From contig JAEUHY010000012.1 in NCBI GenBank assembly GCA_016795325.1, positions 519,175 to 583,174 on the forward strand: a stretch of 64,000 nt of DNA. The letters run 5' to 3'. The notes under the pieces are model-generated. The model made no database searches, was not told where the DNA came from, and worked only from the letters and a program-made list of their open reading frames with translations. This DNA is from Planctomycetota bacterium. Its GTDB lineage: Bacteria > Planctomycetota > UBA1135 > GCA-002686595. This document shows positions 18,223 to 26,081 of the stretch, one piece after another. The position numbers and the translations under genes were made by a program. Each line of letters begins with the position of its first letter. Within the stretch, counting starts at the first letter, position 1.

Positions 18223-18927
18223 TCACGAGCGTTCGCCCACCCAATGTTCGCCGTTTGCGTAGACCTCCTTCTTCCAAATCGGGAGCGAGGCCTTCAGCTC
18301 GTCGATCAGGAAGCGGCAGGCTCGAAAAGCGAGGTCGCGATGCGGGCTGGCGACTGCGATCACCACACTCGGCTCGCCCACTCCGACCACGCCGGTGCGA
18401 TGCTGGCACAGCATGCGCAGGGCGCGTGCGTCGTCGTCGGCCTCGAGCGTTTCGCGGCAGCGGGCGAAGATGCGCGCCATTTCTGGCCCGGTCATCGCCT
18501 CGAAGGCCTCGTACTCCAAACGCAGCACCCGCTGCCCGCGGCTGTGTTCGCGCGTGGTCCCGACGAACGAACACACGGCGCCGCAGCTGGGCGCCAACAC
18601 TCGCTGCGCCGCGCCGGCGGCGTCGAGCGCTGCGGCGCTGAGTTCGAACACGCCGCGCGCGTAGTTCGCGTCGTCCGCATGCGCGCCGCCGGAAACAGGC
18701 GGCAACAGGCTCACGACGTCGCCGTCGTGAAGCGCGGTGTCGTCGCGCACGTAGCTGGTGCCGAGCACGCCGCGCACGTGCTGCAACGCGCCGAGTTGCG
18801 GACGCCGGCGCTCGAGTTCGAGTTTGAGCGCGGCGACATCGAGAGCGTCCGGCAGGTCGTGCAACTCCAAGCGCGCCACGCCGGCGCGTTCGCGCAACGC
18901 CGCGAACAACTGCACGGTCAGCCGCAT
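18223..18927 (-). CDS. MoaD-MoaE fusion (molybdopterin synthase, both subunits in one chain)
   Basis: A 234-residue fusion. Residues 1-81 are a MoaD ubiquitin-like domain ending PPVSGG (Gly80-Gly81), the tail that must carry the thiocarboxylate. Residues about 90-234 are MoaE, with VCSFVGTTREHSRG, EYEAFEAMT, HRTGVVGVGE, ASPHRDLAFRACRFLID and the active-site lysine segment LPIWKKEVYANGE. Together the subunits convert cyclic pyranopterin monophosphate to molybdopterin. Because the Gly-Gly is internal, cleavage after Gly81 or a different sulfur transfer is needed; I recall that mycobacterial MoaX, with the same layout, is cleaved. ssb follows 15 bases upstream on the same strand. No other moa gene is nearby. 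Confidence 0.9.
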   Translation of the reverse strand: MRLTVQLFAALRERAGVARLELHDLPDALDVAALKLELERRRPQLGALQHVRGVLGTSYVRDDTALHDGDVVSLLPPVSGGAHADDANYARGVFELSAAALDAAGAAQRVLAPSCGAVCSFVGTTREHSRGQRVLRLEYEAFEAMTGPEMARIFARCRETLEADDDARALRMLCQHRTGVVGVGEPSVVIAVASPHRDLAFRACRFLIDELKASLPIWKKEVYANGEHWVGERS

Positions 18928-18942
18928 CGCGCTCGCAATCCG

Positions 18943-19497
18943 CTAGAACGGCGTGTCGTCGATGTCCATCGGCGCGGGCGCGCCGCCGCCGCGTGAACCG
19001 CCGCCGCCATCGCCGTAGGCGCCGCCGCCGTAGCCGCCACCCTGCCCCCCGCCACCCTGACCGCCACTCGAGTAACCGCCGGAACGTTCAGGCGCGCCAC
19101 CGAAGCCGCCCGCACCCGCGCCCTCGTCGCCACCGTCCTCGGCAGCCATGCCGCGCGGTCCGCCGCCGCCGCCCACGAACTGCCACTCGTCGCCGACCAC
19201 GTACAACTTCGAGCGCTTCTCTCCGCTCTGCTTGTCGTCCCACGTGTCGTAGCGCAGCGAGCCTTCGATGAACGCCGGCTTGCCCTTGTCGTGGTACTTC
19301 GCGAAGGCCTCGCCTCGTTTGCCGAAGATCGTGACGTCGACGAACGTGGGCTCTTCCTTCCACTCGCCGCTCTGGTCCTTGAAGCGCCGATTGATCGCGA
19401 GCCCGAACTTGCAGATCGCCATCCCGCCGCCGGTGAAACGCAGTTCCGGCTTGCGAGTGAGGTTGCCCATCAAGATCACTTTGTTGTAGCTGGACAT
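18943..19497 (-). CDS. ssb: Single-stranded DNA-binding protein
   Basis: 184 residues from the ATG at 19497, which gives the typical SSB opening SSYNKVILMGNLTRKPELR. The OB-fold covers about 1-110. It is followed by a Gly-rich, flexible linker of about 65 residues and ends with the acidic tip MDIDDTPF, which binds partner proteins in replication and repair. SSB coats ssDNA as a tetramer. The upstream in-frame extension to 19560 is not needed. It shares a 15-base gap with the MoaD-MoaE gene downstream. Confidence 0.95.
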   Translation of the reverse strand: MSSYNKVILMGNLTRKPELRFTGGGMAICKFGLAINRRFKDQSGEWKEEPTFVDVTIFGKRGEAFAKYHDKGKPAFIEGSLRYDTWDDKQSGEKRSKLYVVGDEWQFVGGGGGPRGMAAEDGGDEGAGAGGFGGAPERSGGYSSGGQGGGGQGGGYGGGAYGDGGGGSRGGGAPAPMDIDDTPF

Positions 19498-19616
19498 GCG
19501 CGCGAAGCTCCCGCGGTTGAAGGCCAATTGGAGGCCGAAAAACGCGAGCGTACGCCGCACGCGCGCCCGCGTCTACGCGCGTGGACGGCCGCGCTCCCGG
19601 CGCTAGGATGAACGCC

Positions 19617-20012
19617 ATGAGCACGAGCCCGTCGCCGCAGGACAAGTCGTCGCACGCCAAGGAGAAGTCGGGCGCGGAACGTCGCCGCTGGCCGCGCGCG
19701 AACGCCGACGTTCCCGTCGCCGTGTCGCTGGGCGGCGCCCTGCACCAGGCGCGCGTGCGCGACATCAGCCGCGCGGGAATCTGCTTCTACCTCGACCGCT
19801 CTGTGCCGCTGATGACGGTGCTGGGCGTGGAGCTCGACGCCGCTGCGGCGGGGCCCGGTCGCAGACTGCGCGGGCAGGGCGCCGTGGTCCGCTGCGAGAA
19901 GATCAGCCCGCAACTCTCGCACTGGGAGATTGCGGTGTTCTTCCACGACATGTCGGACTCCGACCGCGCGACGCTCGACGCGCTGGTGCGCTCGCGCCTG
20001 GCGCTGACCTGA
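19617..20012 (+). CDS. PilZ domain protein
   Basis: About 131 residues. The ATG at 19617 is preferred because an AGGA lies at a suitable distance upstream; another ATG at 19608 is in frame. The protein has both c-di-GMP-binding signatures of PilZ domains: the RRxxxR-type ERRRWPRAN near residue 20 and DISRAGICF (D/NxSxxG) near 47. With only a short polar N-terminal lead, it is a stand-alone PilZ protein, a likely c-di-GMP-responsive adaptor, for example for motility or exopolysaccharide. It is divergent from ssb and converges on prmC. Confidence 0.85.
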   Translation: MSTSPSPQDKSSHAKEKSGAERRRWPRANADVPVAVSLGGALHQARVRDISRAGICFYLDRSVPLMTVLGVELDAAAAGPGRRLRGQGAVVRCEKISPQLSHWEIAVFFHDMSDSDRATLDALVRSRLALT

Positions 20013-20025
20013 GCGCCCGCTCAGG
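20008..20025. terminator. Hairpin containing both stop codons of PilZ gene and prmC
   Basis: A perfect 7-bp stem, cctgagc/gctcagg, with loop gccc. The stem includes the TGA of the PilZ gene (20010-20012) and the stop of prmC (20021-20023), so the 8-base gap is itself the hairpin. It could end or stabilise both convergent transcripts. Confidence 0.5.
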
Positions 20026-20887
20026 CGCGCCGCAACTCGAGCACGCGTTCGACACCGCCGTAGTCGCGGTGCGTGCGCGCGCGAAGCCCTGCGGCCAGGG
20101 CCAATTCGAGCGCGCGCGGCGCCTGCTGGTGGCCGAGTTCGATCAGCGCGACACCATCCGCGCTCAGGCGCTCCGCCGCGGCGCGGTTGAGCCGCACGAG
20201 CCAGTGGTCCGGATCTCCGGCCGGCGTGAAGAGCGCCTCGGACGGCTCCCAGTCGCGCACGTCCGGCGCCAGCGACGCCGCCTCGCTGGGGTCGATGTAC
20301 GGCGGATTGGAGACGAGCAGTTCGAACGGTTCCGCGGCGCCGAGCGCCTCGGGGCCGTCGCCCAGGAGGAACTCGACCTGCGCTGCGAGCGCTGCGGCGT
20401 TGGAGCGCGCGACCGTCAGCGCCGCCGGACTGATGTCGACAGCGACGACGCGCGGCGCGCTCAACTCGAGGGCCAAGGTGATCGCGAGACAACCGCTGCC
20501 CGCGCCGATGTCGAGCACGCTGGCGCGCGGGGACTGCGCATGCAGACTGCGCGCCAGGTCGACGATCAGCTCGGTTTCGGGCCGCGGCACGAGCACCCCG
20601 CGCCCCACCGCAAAACTGCGGCCGTAGAACTCGCGCCGTCCCGTGATGTAGGCCACGGGTTCGTGCTTGCCACGGCGCAGCAACAGTTCGCGCGCCTTGG
20701 CGAGTTCCACCGCCGTGATGGGTCGGTCGAGCTGCAGGAACAACTGCAGGCGATCCAACCCGAGCGAGTGGGCGACGAGCAACTCCGCCTCGAGACGCGG
20801 CGCGTCCGTGGCCTTGCGCGTGAGAAACTCGCGCGCGCGGGCGAGCATTTCGCCCGCTGTGCGCGGCGCGTCAGCAGGTGACGACAA
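20021..20887 (-). CDS. prmC: Peptide chain release factor N5-glutamine methyltransferase
   Basis: A 288-residue PrmC/HemK protein. The N-terminal helical domain (1 to about 90) ends at VAYITGRREFYGR. The SAM-binding Rossmann domain has the VLDIGAGSGCLAITLA glycine loop, and VSNPPYI is the NPPY motif that holds the substrate glutamine. It methylates the GGQ glutamine of release factors 1 and 2. prfA, its substrate's gene, lies upstream on the same strand, separated by one membrane-protein gene (20915-21724), an arrangement close to the common rpmE-prfA-prmC cluster. Confidence 0.93.
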   Translation of the reverse strand: MSSPADAPRTAGEMLARAREFLTRKATDAPRLEAELLVAHSLGLDRLQLFLQLDRPITAVELAKARELLLRRGKHEPVAYITGRREFYGRSFAVGRGVLVPRPETELIVDLARSLHAQSPRASVLDIGAGSGCLAITLALELSAPRVVAVDISPAALTVARSNAAALAAQVEFLLGDGPEALGAAEPFELLVSNPPYIDPSEAASLAPDVRDWEPSEALFTPAGDPDHWLVRLNRAAAERLSADGVALIELGHQQAPRALELALAAGLRARTHRDYGGVERVLELRRA

Positions 20888-20914
20888 GCGAGTCCGACGT
20901 CGTGCGGGTCGCGC

Positions 20915-21724
20915 TCAGGCTTCGCCGCGCTTGCGCCGGCGTTCCTGCGCGCGAGCTTCCACCGCGGCGCGCTTCATGGCCTCGCCGTGGGCCTTGGCCG
21001 CCTTGATGCCGAGGAACATCGTGTAGCCGCCGAACGCACCGGCGCCGGCCACGCCGAGCGAACCGAGGATGGCGAGGGCCTTCGCCAGGCCGGGGACGTC
21101 GAGGCCAAGCGCGACCACGACGTTGATCAACGCGGCGAGACCGTACATCGGAAGCACGAGCGCGATCATCGGATTGAACTTTCCGGTGCGCACGTACCCG
21201 TGCACTTGGCACCAGGCGATGACGCCGACCGCGAGCGCGGAAGCCTCGATCATGCCCTGCCACGGCAGGCCGCCCTTCTCGTCGAACGGCTTGGCGAGCA
21301 GGGTCAGGAACACCCCGACCAGCATCAGCAGATAGCCGAGCGACGGAAGGGCCAGCTTGTGCGCCTTGCCCAGCGCGTCGAGCGGCGTCTTGCCGCCACT
21401 GGCGTGCTCGATGCCGCAGTAGAGGAACCAGCCGCCGAGCAGGATCACGACCTTGGCGCCCATGCGCACCAACTCGAAACCCTCGGGAACGAGCCACGGC
21501 AGGAGCGCTGCGAAGGTCAACGCCAGGCCGGCCTTTTGGATCATCAGCGGGGTCTGCTCGCCGCCGCCGGCCGCGGCTGCGGCCGAAGCGGGTGCGGACG
21601 AAACGGCAGCGGCCCCGACGCCAGCGCCCGCAGCAGCGGGCGCGCTCTCCGGCAACGGCTCGAGCTCGTGCAACTCTTCCAGAGGTTCGAGTTCGTGGAA
21701 CTCCGATTCGTTGGCGTTCGACAT
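20915..21724 (-). CDS. Multi-pass membrane protein of unknown function
   Basis: 269 residues. The first 20 residues contain a Glu/Leu-rich repeated pattern (ELEPLEELHELEPLPE), followed by an Ala-rich linker to about residue 55. Then come about six hydrophobic segments, including GLALTFAALLPWLV, VVILLGGWFLYCGI, SLGYLLMLVGVFLTLLA and LGSLGVAGAGAFGGYTMF, and a basic C-terminal tail ending in an Arg/Lys cluster. No family is recognised. It sits between prfA and prmC on the same strand and is probably co-transcribed with them, which need not mean a role in translation. Confidence 0.75.
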   Translation of the reverse strand: MSNANESEFHELEPLEELHELEPLPESAPAAAGAGVGAAAVSSAPASAAAAAGGGEQTPLMIQKAGLALTFAALLPWLVPEGFELVRMGAKVVILLGGWFLYCGIEHASGGKTPLDALGKAHKLALPSLGYLLMLVGVFLTLLAKPFDEKGGLPWQGMIEASALAVGVIAWCQVHGYVRTGKFNPMIALVLPMYGLAALINVVVALGLDVPGLAKALAILGSLGVAGAGAFGGYTMFLGIKAAKAHGEAMKRAAVEARAQERRRKRGEA

Positions 21725-21842
21725 CGAGGGGCTTGGGGGAGGATCTCGGGCGTTTGGGCGGACGAGCGGGCAGCGCGGCGCGCTGGGGCCCTATCCACCG
21801 GTCAAAGTCGGGTTGCACAACACAAGCCCGGCCAGCGCACCT

Positions 21843-22913
21843 TCAGAGCTGGCTGAGCCGCTCCTCGCGTTCCAGCGCGAGCAGAGCCTCATGCACGGCA
21901 GAGAGCTTACCGGCGAGCACTTGCTCCAGGGAGTAGTTCTCGTTGGCCCGGTGGTCGGTGACACGGTTTTGCGGCCAGTTGTAGGTGCGCACGCGCGAAT
22001 TGCGGTCGCCGCTGCCCACCTGGCTCTTGCGCATGGCCGCGCGTTCGGCGTGTTGCCGCTCGCGCTCGGCCTCGAACAGGCGCGAGCGTAGAACGCGCAG
22101 CGCGCTCGCTCGGTTCTTGTGTTGCGACTTGTTGTCCATGCAAATCGCAACGGTGCCCGTCGGGATGTGCGTGATGCGCACGGCGGACTCGGTCTTGTTG
22201 ACGTGCTGTCCGCCGGCCCCGCCCGCGCGCATGGTCTCGATGCGCAGGTCGGAGGGATTGATCTCGAGGTCGACCTCTTCCGCCTCGGGCAGCACCGCGA
22301 CGGTGGCCGCGGAGGTGTGGATGCGCCCCTGCGACTCCGTCTCGGGCACACGCTGCACACGGTGGCCGCCGGACTCGAACTTGAGCTTGCGCCACACGCC
22401 GTCGCCTTCGACAGCGAGCACCAGATCGCGAAAGCCGCCGACCTCGGAGCTCGAAGCCTCGAAGATCTCGTGCTTCCAGCCCTGCGCCGTGAAGTAGTGC
22501 TCGTAGATCCGGAACAGGTCCGCGACGAACAACGACGCCTCGTCGCCGCCGGTGCCGGCGCGGATCTCGATGATCACTTTGCGCCGCTCGTCGTCGGGTT
22601 CCGCGGTCAGCGCGTCGAGTACGTTGCGCTCGAGCGCCAGCGACTCGCCGTCGAGGCTCGCGAGTTCATCCTTGGCGAGCGCGGAAAACTCGGGATCGGA
22701 GAGCAGCGCCGACGCGTCCGCGCGCCGCCGCTCGATGTCCTCGAGCTTGTCGATCAGCTCCACCTGCTTCTGGAGCGCCCCACGCTCGCGCATCAGCTGG
22801 GGCAGCTTCTTCCCCGCGCCCGCCTGGGCCTGCGCGGAGATCTCCTCGGTCAACGCCTCGTACTTCGTGCGCGACTCGCGCAGCTTGCGCAGCAGTGCTT
22901 CAGCGAGGGCCAT
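21843..22913 (-). CDS. prfA: Peptide chain release factor 1
   Basis: A 356-residue class I release factor with the usual length and domains: an N-terminal coiled-coil domain, and a catalytic domain with GGQ in RAGGAGGQHVNKTESAVR, followed by HIPTG. The tripeptide at the stop-codon recognition site is within LKFESGGHRVQRVPETES, where the PET of RF1 (rather than the SPF of RF2) can be read. It terminates translation at UAA and UAG. rpmE is immediately upstream and prmC two genes downstream on the same strand. Confidence 0.96.
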   Translation of the reverse strand: MALAEALLRKLRESRTKYEALTEEISAQAQAGAGKKLPQLMRERGALQKQVELIDKLEDIERRRADASALLSDPEFSALAKDELASLDGESLALERNVLDALTAEPDDERRKVIIEIRAGTGGDEASLFVADLFRIYEHYFTAQGWKHEIFEASSSEVGGFRDLVLAVEGDGVWRKLKFESGGHRVQRVPETESQGRIHTSAATVAVLPEAEEVDLEINPSDLRIETMRAGGAGGQHVNKTESAVRITHIPTGTVAICMDNKSQHKNRASALRVLRSRLFEAERERQHAERAAMRKSQVGSGDRNSRVRTYNWPQNRVTDHRANENYSLEQVLAGKLSAVHEALLALEREERLSQL

Positions 22914-22988
22914 GCGGCGGTCGTCGGCGCGCAGATGCGGCGCCGCCGGGCCGGAGCGTTCCGACCCGCCGCGGCGCCCTTACGACTC

Positions 22989-23204
22989 TCAGGCCTTTTC
23001 CGCAGTCTTCTTGCCGTAGCGGCGCATGAAGCTGTCGATGCGGCCGGCGGCGTCGACGAACTTCTGCTTGCCCGTGTAGAACGGGTGGCACACGTTGCAG
23101 ATTTCAACGCGCAGTTCCTTGACCGTGGCGCGCGTCTGGAACGTGTTGCCGCAGCCGCAGTGCACCTTGCAGTCGAAGTACTTGGGGTGGATGTCGGACT
23201 TCAT
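22989..23204 (-). CDS. rpmE: 50S ribosomal protein L31 (zinc-binding form)
   Basis: 71 residues from the ATG at 23204, giving the typical L31 start MKSDIHPKY; an in-frame ATG at 23240 would add 12 residues. Cysteines of the zinc-binding (C+) type are present in CKVHCGCG and [13 protein letters not shown]31 sits at the subunit interface of the ribosome. It lies 75 bases upstream of prfA on the same strand, a conserved neighbourhood. Confidence 0.95.
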   Translation of the reverse strand: MKSDIHPKYFDCKVHCGCGNTFQTRATVKELRVEICNVCHPFYTGKQKFVDAAGRIDSFMRRYGKKTAEKA

Positions 23205-23361
23205 CGGAAAAGGGTGCTCGCCGGTCTTGGTCGGCGGCATTGGGGATCAGAGAGTCAGGAGCGAGGGCGCTCGTTCGAACGGGAACGAGGGCCGAAAAGG
23301 GTAGCGGGAGGCTGGTGCGGCAGCAAGGATCGGCTCCGCCGCCCTGTGACGTCAGTGGGCG

Positions 23362-24066
23362 TCACGTGAGGGGGCGCGAGCGGTCGAGCGCTCCGGCTCG
23401 GCGCAGCAACTCCAGCGTCAGGTTCACGGGCAGCCCGACCACGTTGTCGAAGCCGCCCTCCTCGAGCGCGGTCACGAATCGGTCGGCGTTTTCCTGGATC
23501 GCGTAGCCGCCGGCCTTGTCGCGCCACTCGCCGCTCGCCACGTACGCCGAGCGCTCCGCCGGCGCGATGGCGCGCATGGTGACCCACGTGCGCTCGCTCG
23601 CCGCGAACTCCAGGGAGTCGGCCCCGCGCAGCACGCACACGCCGGTGACCACCTGGTGGCGCGCTCGCGAAAGCGCTTCGAGCATGGCGTTGGCCTCCGC
23701 GGAGTCGGCCGGCTTGCCGAGCAGCCGCCAGGACGCGCCGTCGGGCACGGCGACGATCGTGTCGGCGCCGACGATCCAGCGCCCCGACGCCGCGCCGCCC
23801 AGGCGCTGCGCGCCCGCACGCGCCTTGCGGCACGCCAGTTCTAGCGCTGCGTCGGACGGCTCCGCGAACGCGGCGAGGTCCTCGTCCACGTCCGCCGGGC
23901 GCACACTGAAGCGCAGGCCGACGTCCGCGAGCAGCTGGCGTCGGCGCGGCGACGCGGAGGCGAGCACGATGCGCTCGAGTTCGTCGGTCGCCCCACTATC
24001 GCGCCCGTGTGTCGCCGCGCTGTCGCGCCCGTGTGTCGCCCCACTGTCGCGCCCGGATGTCGCCAC
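23362..24066 (-). CDS. maf: Maf/YhdE-like nucleoside triphosphate pyrophosphatase
   Basis: 234 residues. The Maf signature LASASPRRRQLL starts near residue 35, followed by the substrate-binding region RKARAGAQ, GADTIVAV (catalytic Asp), LGKPADSAEANAML, HQVVTGVCVL and the C-terminal GGYAIQ...GFDNVVGLPV. Family members hydrolyse modified or canonical NTPs such as dTTP/UTP to monophosphates. The first 28 residues are an unusual repeat, GRDSGATH-like units encoded by 24-bp tandem copies. The GTG at 24066 is the best start seen; a GTG just before LASASPRR would give a very short N-terminus. Confidence 0.85.
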   Translation of the reverse strand: MATSGRDSGATHGRDSAATHGRDSGATDELERIVLASASPRRRQLLADVGLRFSVRPADVDEDLAAFAEPSDAALELACRKARAGAQRLGGAASGRWIVGADTIVAVPDGASWRLLGKPADSAEANAMLEALSRARHQVVTGVCVLRGADSLEFAASERTWVTMRAIAPAERSAYVASGEWRDKAGGYAIQENADRFVTALEEGGFDNVVGLPVNLTLELLRRAGALDRSRPLT

Positions 24067-24076
24067 GCCGTCGCGC
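23987..24076. repeat. 24-bp tandem repeat at the 5' end of maf
   Basis: Three consecutive 24-bp units, gtcgccccactgtcgcgcccgtgt with small changes, run 23987-24010, 24011-24034 and 24035-24058. A degraded fourth unit reaches about 24076. On the minus strand they encode three copies of an eight-residue unit close to ATHGRDSG at the N-terminus of Maf. The unit length is a multiple of three, so changes in copy number would keep the frame. Confidence 0.85.
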
Positions 24077-24081
24077 TCCGC

Positions 24082-25188
24082 TCAGGGCTTCTTCGTCGGC
24101 GCCTTCTTCTTGGGCGCAGACTTCTTGTCCGCCGCGGCCTTCTTCTTGGCCGCCGCAGCAGCGGCGTCCGCCTTCTTCTTGGCGACCGCCGCCTTCTTCT
24201 GCTCCTCGATCTTCTTCTTGGCCGCGGCCTGCTTGCGCGCAGCCTCCTCGGCCTTCTTGCGCGCGGCTTCCGCCTCGCGCTTACGCTGGGCATCGATCCG
24301 CGCCTGCTCCTTGGCGAGCCGCTCGTCTTCGGCAGCCTGCTTGCGCGCCGCGATGGCGGCCAAGCGCTCGGCGTCCTTGGCGCGCCGCGCGGCCTCGAAC
24401 TCGGCCTTCTTGCGCTGCTTCTCAGCTTCCTTGCGCAGGCGCTCCTCTTCCTTCTTCGCGAGCACCGCCAGACGGGCAGCTTCGCGTGCGCGCTGCTGCT
24501 CCATGCGCTCTTGCTGGACCTTCCAGTCGCGGTAGGCCTTCTTGCCGAACTTGCAGTCGTCGACCAGCACGCACTGGTGGCAGGAAGGCTTGCGCGCGTC
24601 GCACCAACGGCTGGCGACCTCGCCGAACTTGTAGGCGAACTCGAGTTCCTTGCCGTCGGGGATCAGCGGTTCGATCGACGCCCGAGCCTTCTTGATCGAG
24701 GCCGTGCGCGAGACCAGGCCGAGTCGATCGAGCACGCGCACCAACGGCGGCGTGACGGGCAGTTCGCCGTTGCCGGCGATGTAGAGCAGGTGGTGCGCCA
24801 TCGCCATGCCGATGTACGGCAGGATCGAGACGAAGCGCTGGGTCGACTGCGGATCGTCGCGCAGGAACTCCAGCGACATGCCGTGGCTGCGCTGGAACAC
24901 TTCCTGGAGGTACTCGCGCACCTCGCGCGCAACGGCGACGCCCTTGGGGCCCAGTTGCAGCACCCCGTTGATCTCCTGCGCCTGCGCGATGCGCAGCTCG
25001 TTCCAATCCGCGTAGGAATCGATCAGCTTGCGCAGCGCGGCTTTGGAAGCGTCGGCTGGGAGCTTGCGCCGCAGCGCGAAGTACAGGCCCTGCTGCACCA
25101 GACTGGCGTCGGGCAGCGTCTCGGGGAGCGGGTACTGGGGCTCGACCTTGGCGAGCAGCTTGGAGGCGATGTCGGACTTCTTGGCCAC
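24082..25188 (-). CDS. Endonuclease III-like Fe-S protein, catalytic residues absent, with Lys/Ala-rich tail
   Basis: A 368-residue protein. Residues 1 to about 215 resemble the HhH-GPD fold of endonuclease III: the hairpin LPYIGMAMA (123-131) and a perfect [4Fe-4S] spacing C196-x6-C203-x2-C206-x5-C212. In Nth the hairpin reads GVGRKTA with the catalytic lysine, and the catalytic aspartate lies in VDTH. Here these positions read GMAMA and VTPP, so both are missing. The last 150 residues are a Lys/Ala/Glu-rich, probably helical tail ending in KKAAADKKSAPKKKAPTKKP, like histone-H1-type bacterial proteins. It is probably a DNA-binding, non-glycosylase protein. maf lies 15 bases downstream. Confidence 0.75.
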   Translation of the reverse strand: MAKKSDIASKLLAKVEPQYPLPETLPDASLVQQGLYFALRRKLPADASKAALRKLIDSYADWNELRIAQAQEINGVLQLGPKGVAVAREVREYLQEVFQRSHGMSLEFLRDDPQSTQRFVSILPYIGMAMAHHLLYIAGNGELPVTPPLVRVLDRLGLVSRTASIKKARASIEPLIPDGKELEFAYKFGEVASRWCDARKPSCHQCVLVDDCKFGKKAYRDWKVQQERMEQQRAREAARLAVLAKKEEERLRKEAEKQRKKAEFEAARRAKDAERLAAIAARKQAAEDERLAKEQARIDAQRKREAEAARKKAEEAARKQAAAKKKIEEQKKAAVAKKKADAAAAAAKKKAAADKKSAPKKKAPTKKP

Positions 25189-25463
25189 GCGGAAGCGATC
25201 TCGAGGTCAGCGGTGCTGAGGGTCGGGGAGCGCGCCCGAAAGCGCGCGCAAACACTGAGGAACAGCCCGGGCCGCGAACGGCGACGCGAGGCGCTGCGCC
25301 AACCGCAGACGCGCACGCTTGCGTTCGCGGGCCGTTCCGAACGCCCTCGGGACGCACCGAGGGGTTCGGCGCCGCGCGGCTGGGCGCGCGCGACGCGACA
25401 AGCAACTCGAGAGCTGCGTCGAGCGTCCGCGGTGCACGCCGCGGCACTTCGACGCCGCCGGCG

Positions 25464-25868
25464 CTACTTCTTCGCCTTCTCGTCCTTCTTGGGCTGACGG
25501 CGGCGCTTGGGACGCGCAGCCTTCGCGGCGACGCGTGCGGCCTTGGCGCTCTCGCGACGCGCCTTGGTCGCGGTCTTGGCCTTGCGACCCGAGCGGTCGT
25601 GCTCAGGCTTGGGGCGGAAGGTGGTCACGCCCGCGTCGCGCAGCAGCGTGCGAACGGTCGGGCTCAGGCGCGCGCCTTGCCCGATCCAGTACTCCGCGCG
25701 CTCCTTGTTGAACTGCGTTTCGCGTTCCGCCGAGCTGGCGCGCGGATCGTAGAAGCCGAGCTTCTCGATCACGGCGCCGTCGCGCGGGGCGCGCGGGTCG
25801 GCGACGGAGATGCGGTACGAGGGGAGGTTCTTGCGGCCTTCGCGCTTGAGACGGATGACGACGGACAT
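25464..25868 (-). CDS. rpsP: 30S ribosomal protein S16
   Basis: 134 residues: a standard S16 core (VVIRLKREGRKNLPSYRIS, DGAVIEKLGFYDPR, GQGARLSPTVRTLLRDAGV) of about 85 residues plus a basic Lys/Ala/Arg-rich extension of about 45 residues. S16 is needed for assembly of the small subunit. ffh is upstream on the same strand, the usual ffh-rpsP order, but rimM, trmD and rplS do not follow; the next gene is the Nth-like protein after a 275-base gap. Confidence 0.95.
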   Translation of the reverse strand: MSVVIRLKREGRKNLPSYRISVADPRAPRDGAVIEKLGFYDPRASSAERETQFNKERAEYWIGQGARLSPTVRTLLRDAGVTTFRPKPEHDRSGRKAKTATKARRESAKAARVAAKAARPKRRRQPKKDEKAKK

Positions 25869-26081
25869 GGATGGACGGGTGGAGGGAGTGAGCTCGCGGC
25901 CGGGCTCTGGACTATTGGTCGCGTTGGTCGGGACGCACGCGAGCCGCGCCCGGCGGGCTCGTCGGACGCTGCGAAAGGGCGGAGAGCATAATGACGCAGC
26001 ACGCGGCCAACAAGCACCGATCCGCGAGCGCGTCAGGCCAGGCCCGGGCGCGTGCTCGCCGCGGACTCGGGCCCCGCCGCA

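Noticed and set aside
23987..24076. Possible CRISPR array
   Set aside because: The units are contiguous 24-bp copies without spacers and lie in a coding region, so they are a simple tandem repeat.
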